From assembly GCF_024437735.1 (NCBI RefSeq), contig NZ_JANFQO010000004.1, positions 248,001 through 312,000 of the forward strand: DNA of 64,000 bases, read 5' to 3'. Positions 56,247 through 64,000 of this stretch are shown piece by piece. Position 1 is the stretch's first letter, and the number at the start of each line of letters is the position of its first letter. The notes under the pieces are model-generated. The model saw only the letters and a list, made by a program, of their open reading frames with translations, did no database searches and had not been told where the DNA came from. The DNA is from Tahibacter harae. GTDB lineage: Bacteria > Pseudomonadota > Gammaproteobacteria > Xanthomonadales > Rhodanobacteraceae. A program made the translations under genes and the position numbers.

Positions 56247-58832
56247 ATGAGGCTCTACAGACTGCGCAGGCGCTCGACCCGGCCCCCGCACCAGCGGCCC
56301 CATCCGTTGCTGATGGCGTTGCTATTGTCGTTCGCCGCCACGGCCGGCGCCGCCGAGCTGGAGCGCCATGCGCTGGAAACCCGCGCCCTGCTCGAACCCG
56401 AAGCCGTGCTGGACGCGCTGCCCGCGCCCCTAGCCGCGGCCCAGCAGCGCGGCGACATGCACGAGCTGGCCCTGCTCTACCTGGCCAAGGCCAACGCCTG
56501 CCGCGTCATCGCCGACTGGAACTGCCAGCGCGAAGCCGGCAGCCGCGCGCGCGACGCGGCCCTGGCCAGCGGCAGCACCTGGCTCGCCGTGCGCGGCCTG
56601 ATCGCCGACAGCCGCGGCAGCATCGCCCTGCAGGATTTCTCCCGCGGCGAACACCTGCTCGGCGAAGCCCAGCGCCTGCTGCTGCAGCAACCACAGGCCG
56701 ATCTTTCCGCCGACATCCTGCTCGCCTTCTCCTCGCTGAGCTATTCGCTGGGCAAGCACACGCTGGCCGTCGAATACGCCGACCGCGGCCTGGCCGCGCT
56801 GGCCGGTGGCGGCGATCCCGGCCTGCGCGTACGCCTGCTGCGCAACCGCGGCCGCGCCGAAGCCCAGCTGGGCCTTCCCGCCGCGGCCCAGGCCAGCCTG
56901 GACCTGGCGCTGCAGAATTTCGGCGAACTGCACGATCCCAAGCTGCGCGCCGAACTGCACCTGGAAACCGCGCGCCTGGCGCGCAGCCGCAACGATGCGG
57001 AAACCCAGCGCCGCAACGGCTTGGCCGTGCTGGAACTGGCCGCCGGCCTGAAGAACGCCCAGCTCGAAGGCCAGGGCCGCGAAGTGCTGGGCCTGGCCGC
57101 ACTCAACAGCGACCCGGCGCGCGCGGTGCACGAGCTGGGCCTGGCCGTGGAAGCCTTCCGCCAGCTCAACCAGGGCCGGGACGAACTGCGCGCGCTGCGC
57201 GAACTGATTCCGCTGCAGATCCGCGCCAAGGCCCCGCGCGCCGCGCTGGAACTGCTGATCGTGCGCGAGATCGAACTGGGCCGCGAAATCGACCAGGCCG
57301 ACCGCGCCAAGTCCTCGGCCGATTTCGACGCTCGCCTGAAATACGCCGAAAACGAGATCGAACTGGCCCAGCTCAAGCAGGAAGCCGTGCTCGCCGCCGA
57401 ACGCGCCGCGGCCCTGGCCCAGACCAGCCGCCTGACCACCGCGCTGAACACCCTGGCCGGCTTCCTGCTGCTGGTGCTGGCCACGTTCTTCGTGCTGCAG
57501 TGGCGCTCCAAGCGCCGCCTGCAGCAGGCCTATGACGCCTACCGCGACAGCGAAGGCCGCTACCGCATGCTGGCCGACAATTCACGCGACCTGGTCGTGC
57601 GCATGCGCCCCGACGGCCGCCGCCTGTACGTATCGCCCTCGGCGCGCGAGATGCTGGGCTGGGCGCCGGAGGAGCTGGCCGAGCCGCGCTGGGAACTGGT
57701 CCACCCCGACGACCGCGCACCGCTGCACCAGGCCATCGCCGATCTCGCCGGCGCAGGCGGCACCGCCCGCGTTACCTACCGCGCGCAGCACCGCGATGGC
57801 CACTACGTGTGGATCGAAGCCCTGGCCCAGTTGGTCATCGGCGACGACCAGGGCAAGGAAATCGTCTACTCCGGCCGCGATATCAGCGCCCGCGTCGCGG
57901 CCGAAAACGCCCTGGACGAAAGCCGCCGCCTGCTGCTGGCCGTCACCGACAACGTGCCCGCGCTGATCGCCCAGTTCGACCGCGACGTGCGCTACCGCTT
58001 CGCCAATGCCTACTACCGCAGGGCCTTCGACCTGGATCCGGAAGACATCCTGGGCAAGACCCTGGCCGAAGTGCGCGGCAGCGAGGCCCAGGCCACTGTC
58101 ACCAGCCATATCGACGCCGTGCTCGGCGGCGAGACCGTGCTGTTCGAGGGTGAAGTGGAACTGCAGGGCCGCACCTACCAGTTCCAGTCCCACTACGTGC
58201 CCGACCGCGCACGCGAAGATGGCGAGGTACGCGGCTTCTACGCCCTGACTTTCGACATCACCGCACTCAAACAGGCGCAGCAGGAACTGGCCCGGCTGGC
58301 CCGCTACGACAGCATGACCGGCGTAGCCAACCGCCGCCACTTCGACGAGCGGCTGGTCCTGGCCCTGGCACGCAGTCAGCGCCACGGCACGCCGCTGGCG
58401 CTGTTCTATCTCGACATCGACCACTTCAAGCGCATCAATGACACCCAGGGCCACGGCGTCGGCGACGAAGTCATCATCGAATTCGCCCGCCGCCTGCAGG
58501 CCAGCCTGCGCAGCGAAGACCTGATCGCCCGCCTCGGCGGCGACGAATTCGCCATCCTCGTCGAAGACGCCCCCAGCGCCGCCGCCGCGGAAATGATCGC
58601 CGCCAAACTCGTCGTCGCCATGCACGCCGACCTCCACACCAGCGCCGGAGAAATCAGCATCACCACCAGCATAGGTATCGCCTACGGCCAGCCGGGGCTC
58701 GATGCGATCGGGCTGATTGCGCAGGCGGATCAGGCGCTGTATGCGGCGAAGCGGGCGGGGCGGAACGGGTATCGGCTGCGGGCGGCGAAGCCTTCGGCGG
58801 AGGCTGAGGCGCGGTTGGGGTTGGGGCATTGA
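56247..58832 (+). CDS. Membrane-bound PAS/GGDEF diguanylate cyclase with periplasmic TPR-like sensor
   Basis: The 861-residue protein has a signal/membrane segment (LLMALLLSFAATAGAAELE), a long helical TPR-like region to about residue 370, a coiled coil, and a membrane helix (TLAGFLLLVLATFFVLQW). Two PAS domains follow (YRMLADNSRDLVVRMRPDG; VTDNVPALIAQFDRDVRYRF). The C-terminal GGDEF domain has an intact active site RLGGDEFAIL and the inhibitory I-site RSED five residues before it. It should make cyclic-di-GMP under feedback control. The signal sensed is unknown. Confidence 0.93.
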   Translation: MRLYRLRRRSTRPPHQRPHPLLMALLLSFAATAGAAELERHALETRALLEPEAVLDALPAPLAAAQQRGDMHELALLYLAKANACRVIADWNCQREAGSRARDAALASGSTWLAVRGLIADSRGSIALQDFSRGEHLLGEAQRLLLQQPQADLSADILLAFSSLSYSLGKHTLAVEYADRGLAALAGGGDPGLRVRLLRNRGRAEAQLGLPAAAQASLDLALQNFGELHDPKLRAELHLETARLARSRNDAETQRRNGLAVLELAAGLKNAQLEGQGREVLGLAALNSDPARAVHELGLAVEAFRQLNQGRDELRALRELIPLQIRAKAPRAALELLIVREIELGREIDQADRAKSSADFDARLKYAENEIELAQLKQEAVLAAERAAALAQTSRLTTALNTLAGFLLLVLATFFVLQWRSKRRLQQAYDAYRDSEGRYRMLADNSRDLVVRMRPDGRRLYVSPSAREMLGWAPEELAEPRWELVHPDDRAPLHQAIADLAGAGGTARVTYRAQHRDGHYVWIEALAQLVIGDDQGKEIVYSGRDISARVAAENALDESRRLLLAVTDNVPALIAQFDRDVRYRFANAYYRRAFDLDPEDILGKTLAEVRGSEAQATVTSHIDAVLGGETVLFEGEVELQGRTYQFQSHYVPDRAREDGEVRGFYALTFDITALKQAQQELARLARYDSMTGVANRRHFDERLVLALARSQRHGTPLALFYLDIDHFKRINDTQGHGVGDEVIIEFARRLQASLRSEDLIARLGGDEFAILVEDAPSAAAAEMIAAKLVVAMHADLHTSAGEISITTSIGIAYGQPGLDAIGLIAQADQALYAAKRAGRNGYRLRAAKPSAEAEARLGLGH

Positions 58833-58876
58833 GTACTCTCTGGACCCTGATCCGGAGCAGAAGAAACCGTCAAGGC

Positions 58877-59518
58877 ATGAGTCAGTCGCAGACCGCCGAT
58901 TGCACGTTGCGGCGCTTGCACATGCTACTGCCATTGCTGGCAACAGGCCTCATGCCAGCACAGGCGGCCACGCCATTGGCGGGTGATGTGGCGACTACGC
59001 TTTCCGTGGCGCCGAGTGCTTACATCGAGCCATACCAACTGCTCACGTTCACTTGGACGATCACGAACAACGGGCCGGCGCCGATTCCCTCGGTCATCCT
59101 TTGGGGACCGCGGATCTACAACGAGTTCTACCTTCCAGCAACGGTAGAGTGGAGTGACTGCGGACTCACTATCGCGCAAGCAGACTCCCAGCCGCCCATT
59201 TGGCGCTTTTCGTGGTTTGTAGCCGGCTTGCCGTTGAACAGGCCGCTGCTGCTCGTCGGCGAAACCCGTACTTGCCATTTCCGATTGACAGCTTCGCCCA
59301 ATGCCCTGCCCAGATTTCCGTTCACGGTGAGTCTGCCGTTTGTCTATTCGGACGCAAATCCGACCAACAACGCCGCCACCGTGATCCTCGCCGCGGCGGC
59401 AAAGCCCGTTCCCCTGTTGGCGTGGCCTCTGCTTTCGGTTCCAGCTGCTTCCATCGGCTTGCTGGGCCTGTGGGCGCTGAAGCCTGCGGATAACAGTGAG
59501 CTCAGAGTCATTGGATAG
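58877..59518 (+). CDS. Secreted protein with C-terminal membrane segment
   Basis: The 213-residue protein has a signal peptide (LHMLLPLLATGLMPAQAAT), an Ig/DUF11-like region (YQLLTFTWTITNNGPAPIPSVIL; VYSDANPTNNAATVIL), and a C-terminal VPLLAWPLLSVPAASIGLLGLWAL helix of the short Pro-motif type. The base composition is lower in GC than the upstream genes, and this gene marks the left side of the AT-rich segment. The ATG at 58877 is chosen over a TTG at 58829 that overlaps the GGDEF stop. Unknown function. Confidence 0.72.
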   Translation: MSQSQTADCTLRRLHMLLPLLATGLMPAQAATPLAGDVATTLSVAPSAYIEPYQLLTFTWTITNNGPAPIPSVILWGPRIYNEFYLPATVEWSDCGLTIAQADSQPPIWRFSWFVAGLPLNRPLLLVGETRTCHFRLTASPNALPRFPFTVSLPFVYSDANPTNNAATVILAAAAKPVPLLAWPLLSVPAASIGLLGLWALKPADNSELRVIG

Positions 59519-59696
59519 CGCCAAGCCCGCAACATGTGCAGGGTCGCTGTACTGTCTATCCAAGAGTCGCAATCAGTGTCTGCGCGATCCACGTCACACT
59601 CACATGAATTCGCTGGCACGGGCTTCCACGCCTACCAGATGACACGACGATCATATCCCGGCTTGCATTCTGCTCCGCATCGTCCCGAAAAACTGA

Positions 59697-60017
59697 TCAA
59701 CTACAAACCCCCTCGACTGGATGCTCATCGCAGGGAATATTGCGAACCCTGGTCACACGGAACTGCGAATCGACCAAAAACACATCCTGGCGGAAAATCT
59801 TCAGCTTCTCCCTGCGACCCAATACAACAAATATTCTGGCAGGATCCTTGCGGGATTTAATGCATCTAGCCATCGAATATTCTGACGAAAGCCCGGACAG
59901 AAATCTCTCACTGCCCTCGCCGCCAGCACTATTGCTCAAATACCCAACGACTTGGCTGAGAGCGACCGCACAGCGAGCCGACACCTCCTCTGTTGGACTT
60001 GAGTTTGTGTTCGCCAC
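59697..60017 (-). CDS. Hypothetical protein, possibly with a frameshifted N-terminus
   Basis: A 106-codon frame starts at GTG 60017 and contains a protein-like C-terminus DPARIFVVLGRREKLKIF and VDSQFRVTRVRNIPCDEHP. No ribosome binding site precedes that GTG. A GTG at 60043 has the strong GGGGAGGGG in front and would give a signal-like VTLFFFFALVA if the A7 run at 60028-60034 had eight bases. As sequenced, the frames do not join. The gene may be broken, or it may start at 60017 without a signal peptide. Confidence 0.45.
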   Translation of the reverse strand: MANTNSSPTEEVSARCAVALSQVVGYLSNSAGGEGSERFLSGLSSEYSMARCIKSRKDPARIFVVLGRREKLKIFRQDVFLVDSQFRVTRVRNIPCDEHPVEGVCS

Positions 60018-60119
60018 CAGTGCGAAGAAAAAAACAGAGTCACAGATTCCCCTCCCCGAAACTCACTTCCCCTGCACAAAACGCCAATGAAATGCTAGCC
60101 AGGGTGGATTTCCCGGAAA

Positions 60120-60785
60120 TCAGCGACGCCCAGAGCAATCCAACCCCCTGCCAATCACAGCGGCCGCGCGTTTTTCAGCAAGCTCGCGCATTCCGGCATT
60201 CATCAATTGACCAAATTTGTCGAGCCATGACGTATACGTCGCAATTGCTCCGGGAATACCAGTGGAACGCGACAGTCGCACCTTGGTCCAAGCATAAGCC
60301 TCCATCAGTGCGAGCGGCTCCTTGGTTTTCAGCGCCTCATCATGAAAGTTCAGCAGAGCTGTTCCGTGACATCCATTCAGTGAGGACGAGAGCAACGCAA
60401 GACCGATCAGGCGCTCCCGCTCCGTCTTCGCTTGCTTCAGCAGCAACTCGCCAGCTCTTTGCGCTGCACTGTCGACGCCAAGCACAGCAGCGGCGAGAAA
60501 ACTGTCCAAGGCTCGTGAGTCGTCTTCGTAGCCGGCCATGTTACTTAGATAGGCACCGCCACCGAGGTAAACCGAACATGCCATATACAACTTACCCAAC
60601 TCTTTCTCGCCCACGTCTATCAGACTGGTCGCTTTCCTGTAGGCAGACTTTGCATCCGTTACACCCGATACACGCACATCGCCGCAAGCATTGCGCTCGA
60701 ACAAGGACCCGATTTCGCTCGCTTCCGCGGGCGAAAGCAACAACAGGAGCAGCGAAAAGCACATAGACAGGGCAGACCAGCGCAT
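60120..60785 (-). CDS. Exported Sel1/TPR-like protein, intact copy (family B)
   Basis: The 221-residue protein has a signal peptide (MCFSLLLLLLSPAEAS) and a helical repeat region (KELGKLYMACSVYLGGGAYL; AGELLLKQAKTERERLIGLAL; LALMEAYAWTKVRLS) resembling Sel1-type repeats. Four cysteines occur at regular places (NACGD, MACSV, NGCHG, LDCSG), which suggests disulphides in the periplasm. AAGGAG lies four bases before the ATG. It is closely related to the interrupted gene at 61400-62077. In its setting behind an Rhs toxin an immunity or accessory role is plausible but not shown. Confidence 0.7.
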   Translation of the reverse strand: MRWSALSMCFSLLLLLLSPAEASEIGSLFERNACGDVRVSGVTDAKSAYRKATSLIDVGEKELGKLYMACSVYLGGGAYLSNMAGYEDDSRALDSFLAAAVLGVDSAAQRAGELLLKQAKTERERLIGLALLSSSLNGCHGTALLNFHDEALKTKEPLALMEAYAWTKVRLSRSTGIPGAIATYTSWLDKFGQLMNAGMRELAEKRAAAVIGRGLDCSGRR

Positions 60786-60924
60786 ACTGCTCCTTCGAGG
60801 ACGATTGAGCGAACCAGCCGATCCGATGATGCCTCTTGCAAGACTCATCGCGCAGCGCGGAGACGCTTTTCCCGCCTACGACAGCACTCTTCAATCTTTT
60901 AGGAAAGCTTCCCCAAGATAAAGG

Positions 60925-60995
60925 CCGTTTCGGCTCTGTCTCTGCCCGGGCGATGGCAGTGGAATCTGCCGGAACACCGCCACGCTGCACAGATT
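60925..60995 (-). pseudogene. Remnant similar to the 3' end of the gene at 62384-62827
   Basis: The minus strand here shares a recognisable run with bases 62389-62461, including GGCAGATTCCAC and the flanking GTGCAGCG. In the corresponding frame it reads RQIPLPSPGQRQSRNG against RQIPPPPPGPEEESKRH in the full gene. No start or upstream part of the family was found, so this is probably a fragment left by duplication and decay. Confidence 0.4.
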
Positions 60996-61067
60996 GAGAA
61001 TTACAGCACTCGCCGCCCTGCGACACGCTCAAACTGTGCGGACAATGAACCACACTTCTCAAGCTCT

Positions 61068-61349
61068 TCAAACCCCATCCCTGTCTTGAAGCAGTGGCAA
61101 AGCAACCGTTTTTTCCTCATCATCAGAGGGCCAGTGGAAATTCAGATCCCTGTCTGCATCCTGCAAAATTAGTTCGATTTTCGCCATAGCCAGCAACTGA
61201 AGAGCATCTTCCGGTATCGCGGGAAGAAACTGCCTCCTTGCACCTTCAAATACAGGGCAATTTCGAACGATCTCCCCTTTTTTTGGAATACCCCCTAAAA
61301 CAACACAGAAGCAAAGAGCCGAAATCTACTTTACTAAACTCCTAAACAT
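61068..61349 (-). pseudogene. Small exported protein gene interrupted by an in-frame TAG (family A, copy 2)
   Basis: From the ATG at 61349 the frame reads MFRSLVK, stop TAG (61328-61326), then ISALCFCVVLGGIPKKGEIVRN without change of frame. It continues to TGA at 61068 with a well-formed acidic C-terminus (ELILQDADRDLNFHWPSDDE). The stop lies inside the signal peptide. No ATG, GTG or TTG follows in frame before the middle of the gene. The first 30 codons match the gene at 62098-62384 at DNA level (ATGTTTxGxAG, GTATTCCAA, A tract). Confidence 0.65.
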
Positions 61350-61399
61350 GCGTGTCCGAGCTCTGGATTGCCATGCTGAATTCAGAAACCACCCGACCC

Positions 61400-62077
61400 C
61401 TAGTAGTTTCGCCTATCCGAACAATCCAGGTTTCTATCAATCACGACAGAAGCACGCTTTTCAGCCAATTCGCGCACTCCATCGATCATCAACTGTCTGT
61501 ACTCGCCAAGCCAAGCTGGATAGGTAGGATGTGGATCTTCCCCCTTGTATCGCGAGAGACCAACCTTGGCCCAAGCATATGCCTCCATCAGGGCAATAGG
61601 CGATTTGGTTCGGAGGGCCTCATCACGATAGTCCAGCGCCGCTGTGCCGCGACACCCCTTCAATGAAGACGACAGATAGCCAAATGCAATCATTCGCTCA
61701 CGCTCAGTTTTAGCTTCGCTCAACAGCAGCTTGCCAGCCTCCCTCTCAGCCACATCAACACCCAGAGCCGATGCCGCCAGAAAGTAGTCAAGCGCGCGCG
61801 GATCTCTACGCTGCTGATATGTAAGGCCGGCGTTATACAAATATGGACCGCCACCAAGATAAATCGCGCAAGACATATAGAGATCACCCAACTCCCCCTC
61901 TTCCTCGTTCAATAGCCGGCTTGCTTCGAAATAGGCAGCCTTTGCATCAATACCGCTGGAAATGCGTGCATCTTTGCATGCGTTGTCGGTGAACAGAGCC
62001 TCAATCTGGCCAGCACCGCTTGATGGGCCGGAGATTTAAAAAAGTGAAACCACTAGCAGTAAGTTAAACTTATTCAC
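61400..62077 (-). pseudogene. Exported Sel1/TPR-like gene interrupted by an in-frame TAA (family B, copy 1)
   Basis: A GTG at 62077 with AGGA seven bases before it starts VNKFNLLLVVSLF, then TAA (62038-62036), then ISGPSSGAGQIEALFTDNACKD in the same frame. The rest (MSCAIYLGGGPYLYN; EAKTERERMIAFGYLSSSLKGC; ALMEAYAWAKVGLSR) aligns along its whole length with the intact gene at 60120-60785. The stop destroys the signal peptide. A TTG at 61912 could start an N-terminally shortened cytoplasmic form of 170 residues. Confidence 0.7.
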
Positions 62078-62097
62078 AATTCATCCTATCTAACGAC

Positions 62098-62384
62098 TCA
62101 ATTTCCGCCAACTGTCGACCAAAACACGCGGCTGTCAACCCCATGAGAGTTTCGATTAAAGTCGAAGCTCGAGAAGTAAATCCATGAGGAAGCTCCCTGT
62201 CGAGCTGTACCAAACGCAGTCAACCCGGTCGGGCCAGTAACTGAAACGTAGTAGCCACGATCCGATAGCCCACTCATTTTTTTTGGGATTGGAATACACA
62301 CCTTCCCAAAGAAGAAAGAAAGCAGAGCACTGCAGCCGTCTTCAGCAAGCTTCCAAACATGCTCCACTCCCAGAGCATATTCAC
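62098..62384 (-). pseudogene. Small exported protein gene with a frameshift (family A, copy 1)
   Basis: A GTG at 62384 overlaps the stop of the upstream gene (TAGTG) and leads to MFGSLLKTAAVLCFLSSLG, a signal peptide; that frame ends at a TGA at 62276-62274 just after an A8 run (62284-62277). The following frame, shifted by one base, runs on as KKMSGLSDRGYYVSVTGPTG to TVGGN and stops at 62098. Comparison with copy 2 puts the lost frame between LCF and IPKK, in the T-rich tract or the A run. Either a broken gene or a slippage-controlled one. Confidence 0.6.
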
Positions 62385-62827
62385 TAGTGACGCTTCGACT
62401 CTTCCTCTGGCCCTGGTGGCGGCGGTGGAATCTGCCGATCCGCCGCTGCACGGGAGATCTCGTCCATATCTACATCCCCCCCGTTTGCATATGCGATAAA
62501 TCCGCGGACTACCGCATCTGACATCATGTCCGGATGAGCGATCCCTTTGGCTCGAAAATACCGGGTCATGTCGTTGTCGCTCCACAGATCAAGCGTATTC
62601 CGGATTGCCATGCCAAAACTATCGTGCAATTTGACGGACTCTGAAGGGGAAGTTTTCTTTATTCTATGAAGCTCGCCCGGATCAAGGCTGCCTTCTATAC
62701 GCTCAAAAGGCCTGCAGAACATGTCCGGATTGACTCGGCACGTCTTTCCGGAAAAGTAGGGAATGCAAAGCAGCAGTACGGCTGACGCTAGAAAAAGAAC
62801 CAAACCGAACGCCTTTTTTCTTAGCAT
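62384..62827 (-). CDS. Small membrane-anchored protein directly behind the Rhs gene (putative immunity protein)
   Basis: The 147-residue protein starts LRKKAFGLVLFLASAVLLLCIPYFSGKT, an uncleaved membrane anchor or signal, and has a soluble part with RNTLDLWSDNDMTRYFRAKG and a proline/acid-rich end. AAGGA stands nine bases before the ATG, which is only 15 bases after the Rhs stop. Position and size are those of a cognate immunity gene. I do not recognise the family. Confidence 0.65.
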   Translation of the reverse strand: MLRKKAFGLVLFLASAVLLLCIPYFSGKTCRVNPDMFCRPFERIEGSLDPGELHRIKKTSPSESVKLHDSFGMAIRNTLDLWSDNDMTRYFRAKGIAHPDMMSDAVVRGFIAYANGGDVDMDEISRAAADRQIPPPPPGPEEESKRH

Positions 62828-62842
62828 TTCAGCATTCCTTTG

Positions 62843-64000
62843 TTATCTGATCTGTCTAATGTGATCTTTTGCATAAACCGTCCATGAATTTCCCTGCGCA
62901 TGCTGGAATCCAGCGTAGTCAAACCTGAACACGGCCCCGTTTGGCAATGACACATACGCATTAATTCCTCTTTCAACATGGACGCCTATATCGCCCCATT
63001 CACCGCCCACGACTCCGGTCTTCCGATTCCAATACAAGTAGGCGCCTGAAAATCCAGAATTTGTCGGGTGAGTGTGTGCTGAAGCTACATACCGTGCTCG
63101 TACTCCACCAGGAGACGATGGAAACGAAACCGCGTTCCCGCCCAAGAACCGGCTTGGCTCAAGATCGCCAAGCCAGAACCCCATTTCGTCGCGCATTATT
63201 GGTGCGGCCACTTCAAGTCCGGTTGCCCGAGTTATCGGAGTAGCTAGCGCTGAAAAATAGAGAGCAGCATCGTCTTCTGTTCCAAATCGCATCATTGACA
63301 ACCCATTGTTCGCTTCCGCGGCCATCTTATGGGCCATCTCATACATGGATCTCATCCTGGCCTCGTCCACACGATGAGCAGCTTCATTAAACAGGAACTG
63401 GAACGCTCCAGTCACGGCACCGTTGGCGAATGAGCCGCCAGTCGCCTCGGATATCGTGCCACCAAGTGCCGCATTGGCTATCAGTTCAACCGGCGCAGGC
63501 ATAGTTTCAATTGCCGGTGAAACCGCCTGAGTTGCCCCTGCTGACAAGAACCCGTGCCCGAAACTTCCTCCTTGAAGCTCAGTTAAGACACCTCCAGCAG
63601 CCCCATGCGCCGCAACCTTCGCCGCGTACTGACCACTGGAATAGCCACTGCCAAAGACACCTGTTCCGCTGCTTCCCTGGATAGAGCTGAAACCGGCGCC
63701 TATCCCCCAGAACACTCCCGCGGCGAATGCTCCCCATAGTCCCGCTCGCCAGCTTCCCGTGGCGACATAAGCCGATGCAAATCCTCCTGCTACAGCTACA
63801 GCCAGCGACGCCCAATACGCTTCTGCAATCCAGTACTGCTGGCTGATGTAGGAAGCAGCTACGGCAATCACCAACCCGATCCACTCGCGCGTGCTCAAGT
63901 AGCCTGAGGGATCGGTTAGGGTGAGCGGGTTGTTCAGCACATAGCTGTAGCGATTCAGTCCCTGAGTCGCATCCGCCTCGACAAACGGATCGGCCTGAAT
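62843..64000 (-). CDS. Rhs-repeat polymorphic toxin, 3' part with putative JAB/DUF4329-like peptidase tip (5' end outside window)
   Basis: The 385 visible residues begin in the end of the Rhs core (RYSYVLNNPLTLTDPSGYL, the DPxG boundary motif). A glycine/alanine-rich hydrophobic pre-toxin region follows (GAAGGVLTELQGGSFGHGFLS; NGAVTGAFQFLFN). The last ~130 residues form a variable tip with AAPIMRDEMGF, SAHTHPTNSGFSGAY and GEWGDIGVHV. The H-x-H-P, Ser and Asp spacing resembles JAB/MPN-type or DUF4329 domains found as polymorphic toxin tips. The catalytic claim is inference. The gene is much less GC-rich than the housekeeping genes. Confidence 0.85.
   Translation of the reverse strand: MQADPFVEADATQGLNRYSYVLNNPLTLTDPSGYLSTREWIGLVIAVAASYISQQYWIAEAYWASLAVAVAGGFASAYVATGSWRAGLWGAFAAGVFWGIGAGFSSIQGSSGTGVFGSGYSSGQYAAKVAAHGAAGGVLTELQGGSFGHGFLSAGATQAVSPAIETMPAPVELIANAALGGTISEATGGSFANGAVTGAFQFLFNEAAHRVDEARMRSMYEMAHKMAAEANNGLSMMRFGTEDDAALYFSALATPITRATGLEVAAPIMRDEMGFWLGDLEPSRFLGGNAVSFPSSPGGVRARYVASAHTHPTNSGFSGAYLYWNRKTGVVGGEWGDIGVHVERGINAYVSLPNGAVFRFDYAGFQHAQGNSWTVYAKDHIRQIR

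Noticed and set aside
60592-61071. 160-codon minus-strand frame between the A2 and B2 genes
   Set aside because: It overlaps the intact B2 gene in another frame and its own sequence looks random; the short similarity to the immunity-type gene is in a different frame.

Overview
The window is about 64 kb of GC-rich chromosome from a gammaproteobacterium of the order Xanthomonadales (Lysobacterales), possibly Rhodanobacteraceae. The basis is gene content and order: a branched-chain amino acid array with ilvG, ilvM and a tdcB-like gene as in xanthomonads, recC-recB-recD, long-form QueF, many secreted proteins, and a secreted peptidase ending in an IF-x-D-x-FE type tail. Genus was not determined.

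Positions 1-13,672: the tail of an MHYT signalling protein, then a minus-strand array that appears to hold the whole isoleucine/valine/leucine pathway: leuA, ilvE, leuC, leuD, leuB, a 75-codon ORF, ilvD, ilvC, ilvG, ilvM and a threonine-dehydratase-like gene. Most junctions overlap by 1-4 bases. In front of leuA lie a candidate leaderless promoter, a 45-residue leader peptide with a run of Leu/Val/Ile codons, and a terminator with a competing antiterminator, which is a classical attenuator. Two gaps in the array carry inverted pairs of a REP-like hairpin repeat.

Positions 14,050-24,160: an ArsR/AHSA1-type pair with an operator over its own start, a phosphatase-like protein, a VOC protein, queF, a serine hydrolase, and the class Ia ribonucleotide reductase set nrdA-nrdB-thioesterase. 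nrdA is preceded by a cobalamin riboswitch and a candidate NrdR box, and a third REP-like pair separates nrdA from nrdB. Upstream lies a roughly 700 bp field of degenerate direct repeats built on GGGACACCC.

Positions 24,160-47,150: mixed housekeeping and accessory genes. These include two tandem pseudopilin-like membrane proteins, an M20 amidohydrolase, zapE, a reprolysin-like metallopeptidase, acpH, a cytochrome c5-like protein, tRNA-Arg(CCG), hydrolases, a LytS/LytTR two-component pair, a MATE exporter, a MarR/zinc-ribbon pair behind a 35 bp inverted repeat, and a 47-residue cysteine-rich protein.

Positions 47,170-58,830: recC-recB-recD and a large PAS/GGDEF diguanylate cyclase.

Positions 58,870-64,000: base composition becomes clearly more AT-rich. 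At the right edge is the 3' part of an Rhs polymorphic toxin with a putative JAB/DUF4329-like peptidase tip. Behind it is a row of small co-directional genes in which two related families recur. At least three are broken near their N-terminal signal sequences (two in-frame stops and one frameshift), and a further gene and a gene fragment also look decayed. This looks like a decaying array of immunity-type genes and is the most unusual part of the window, together with the GGGACACCC repeat field.
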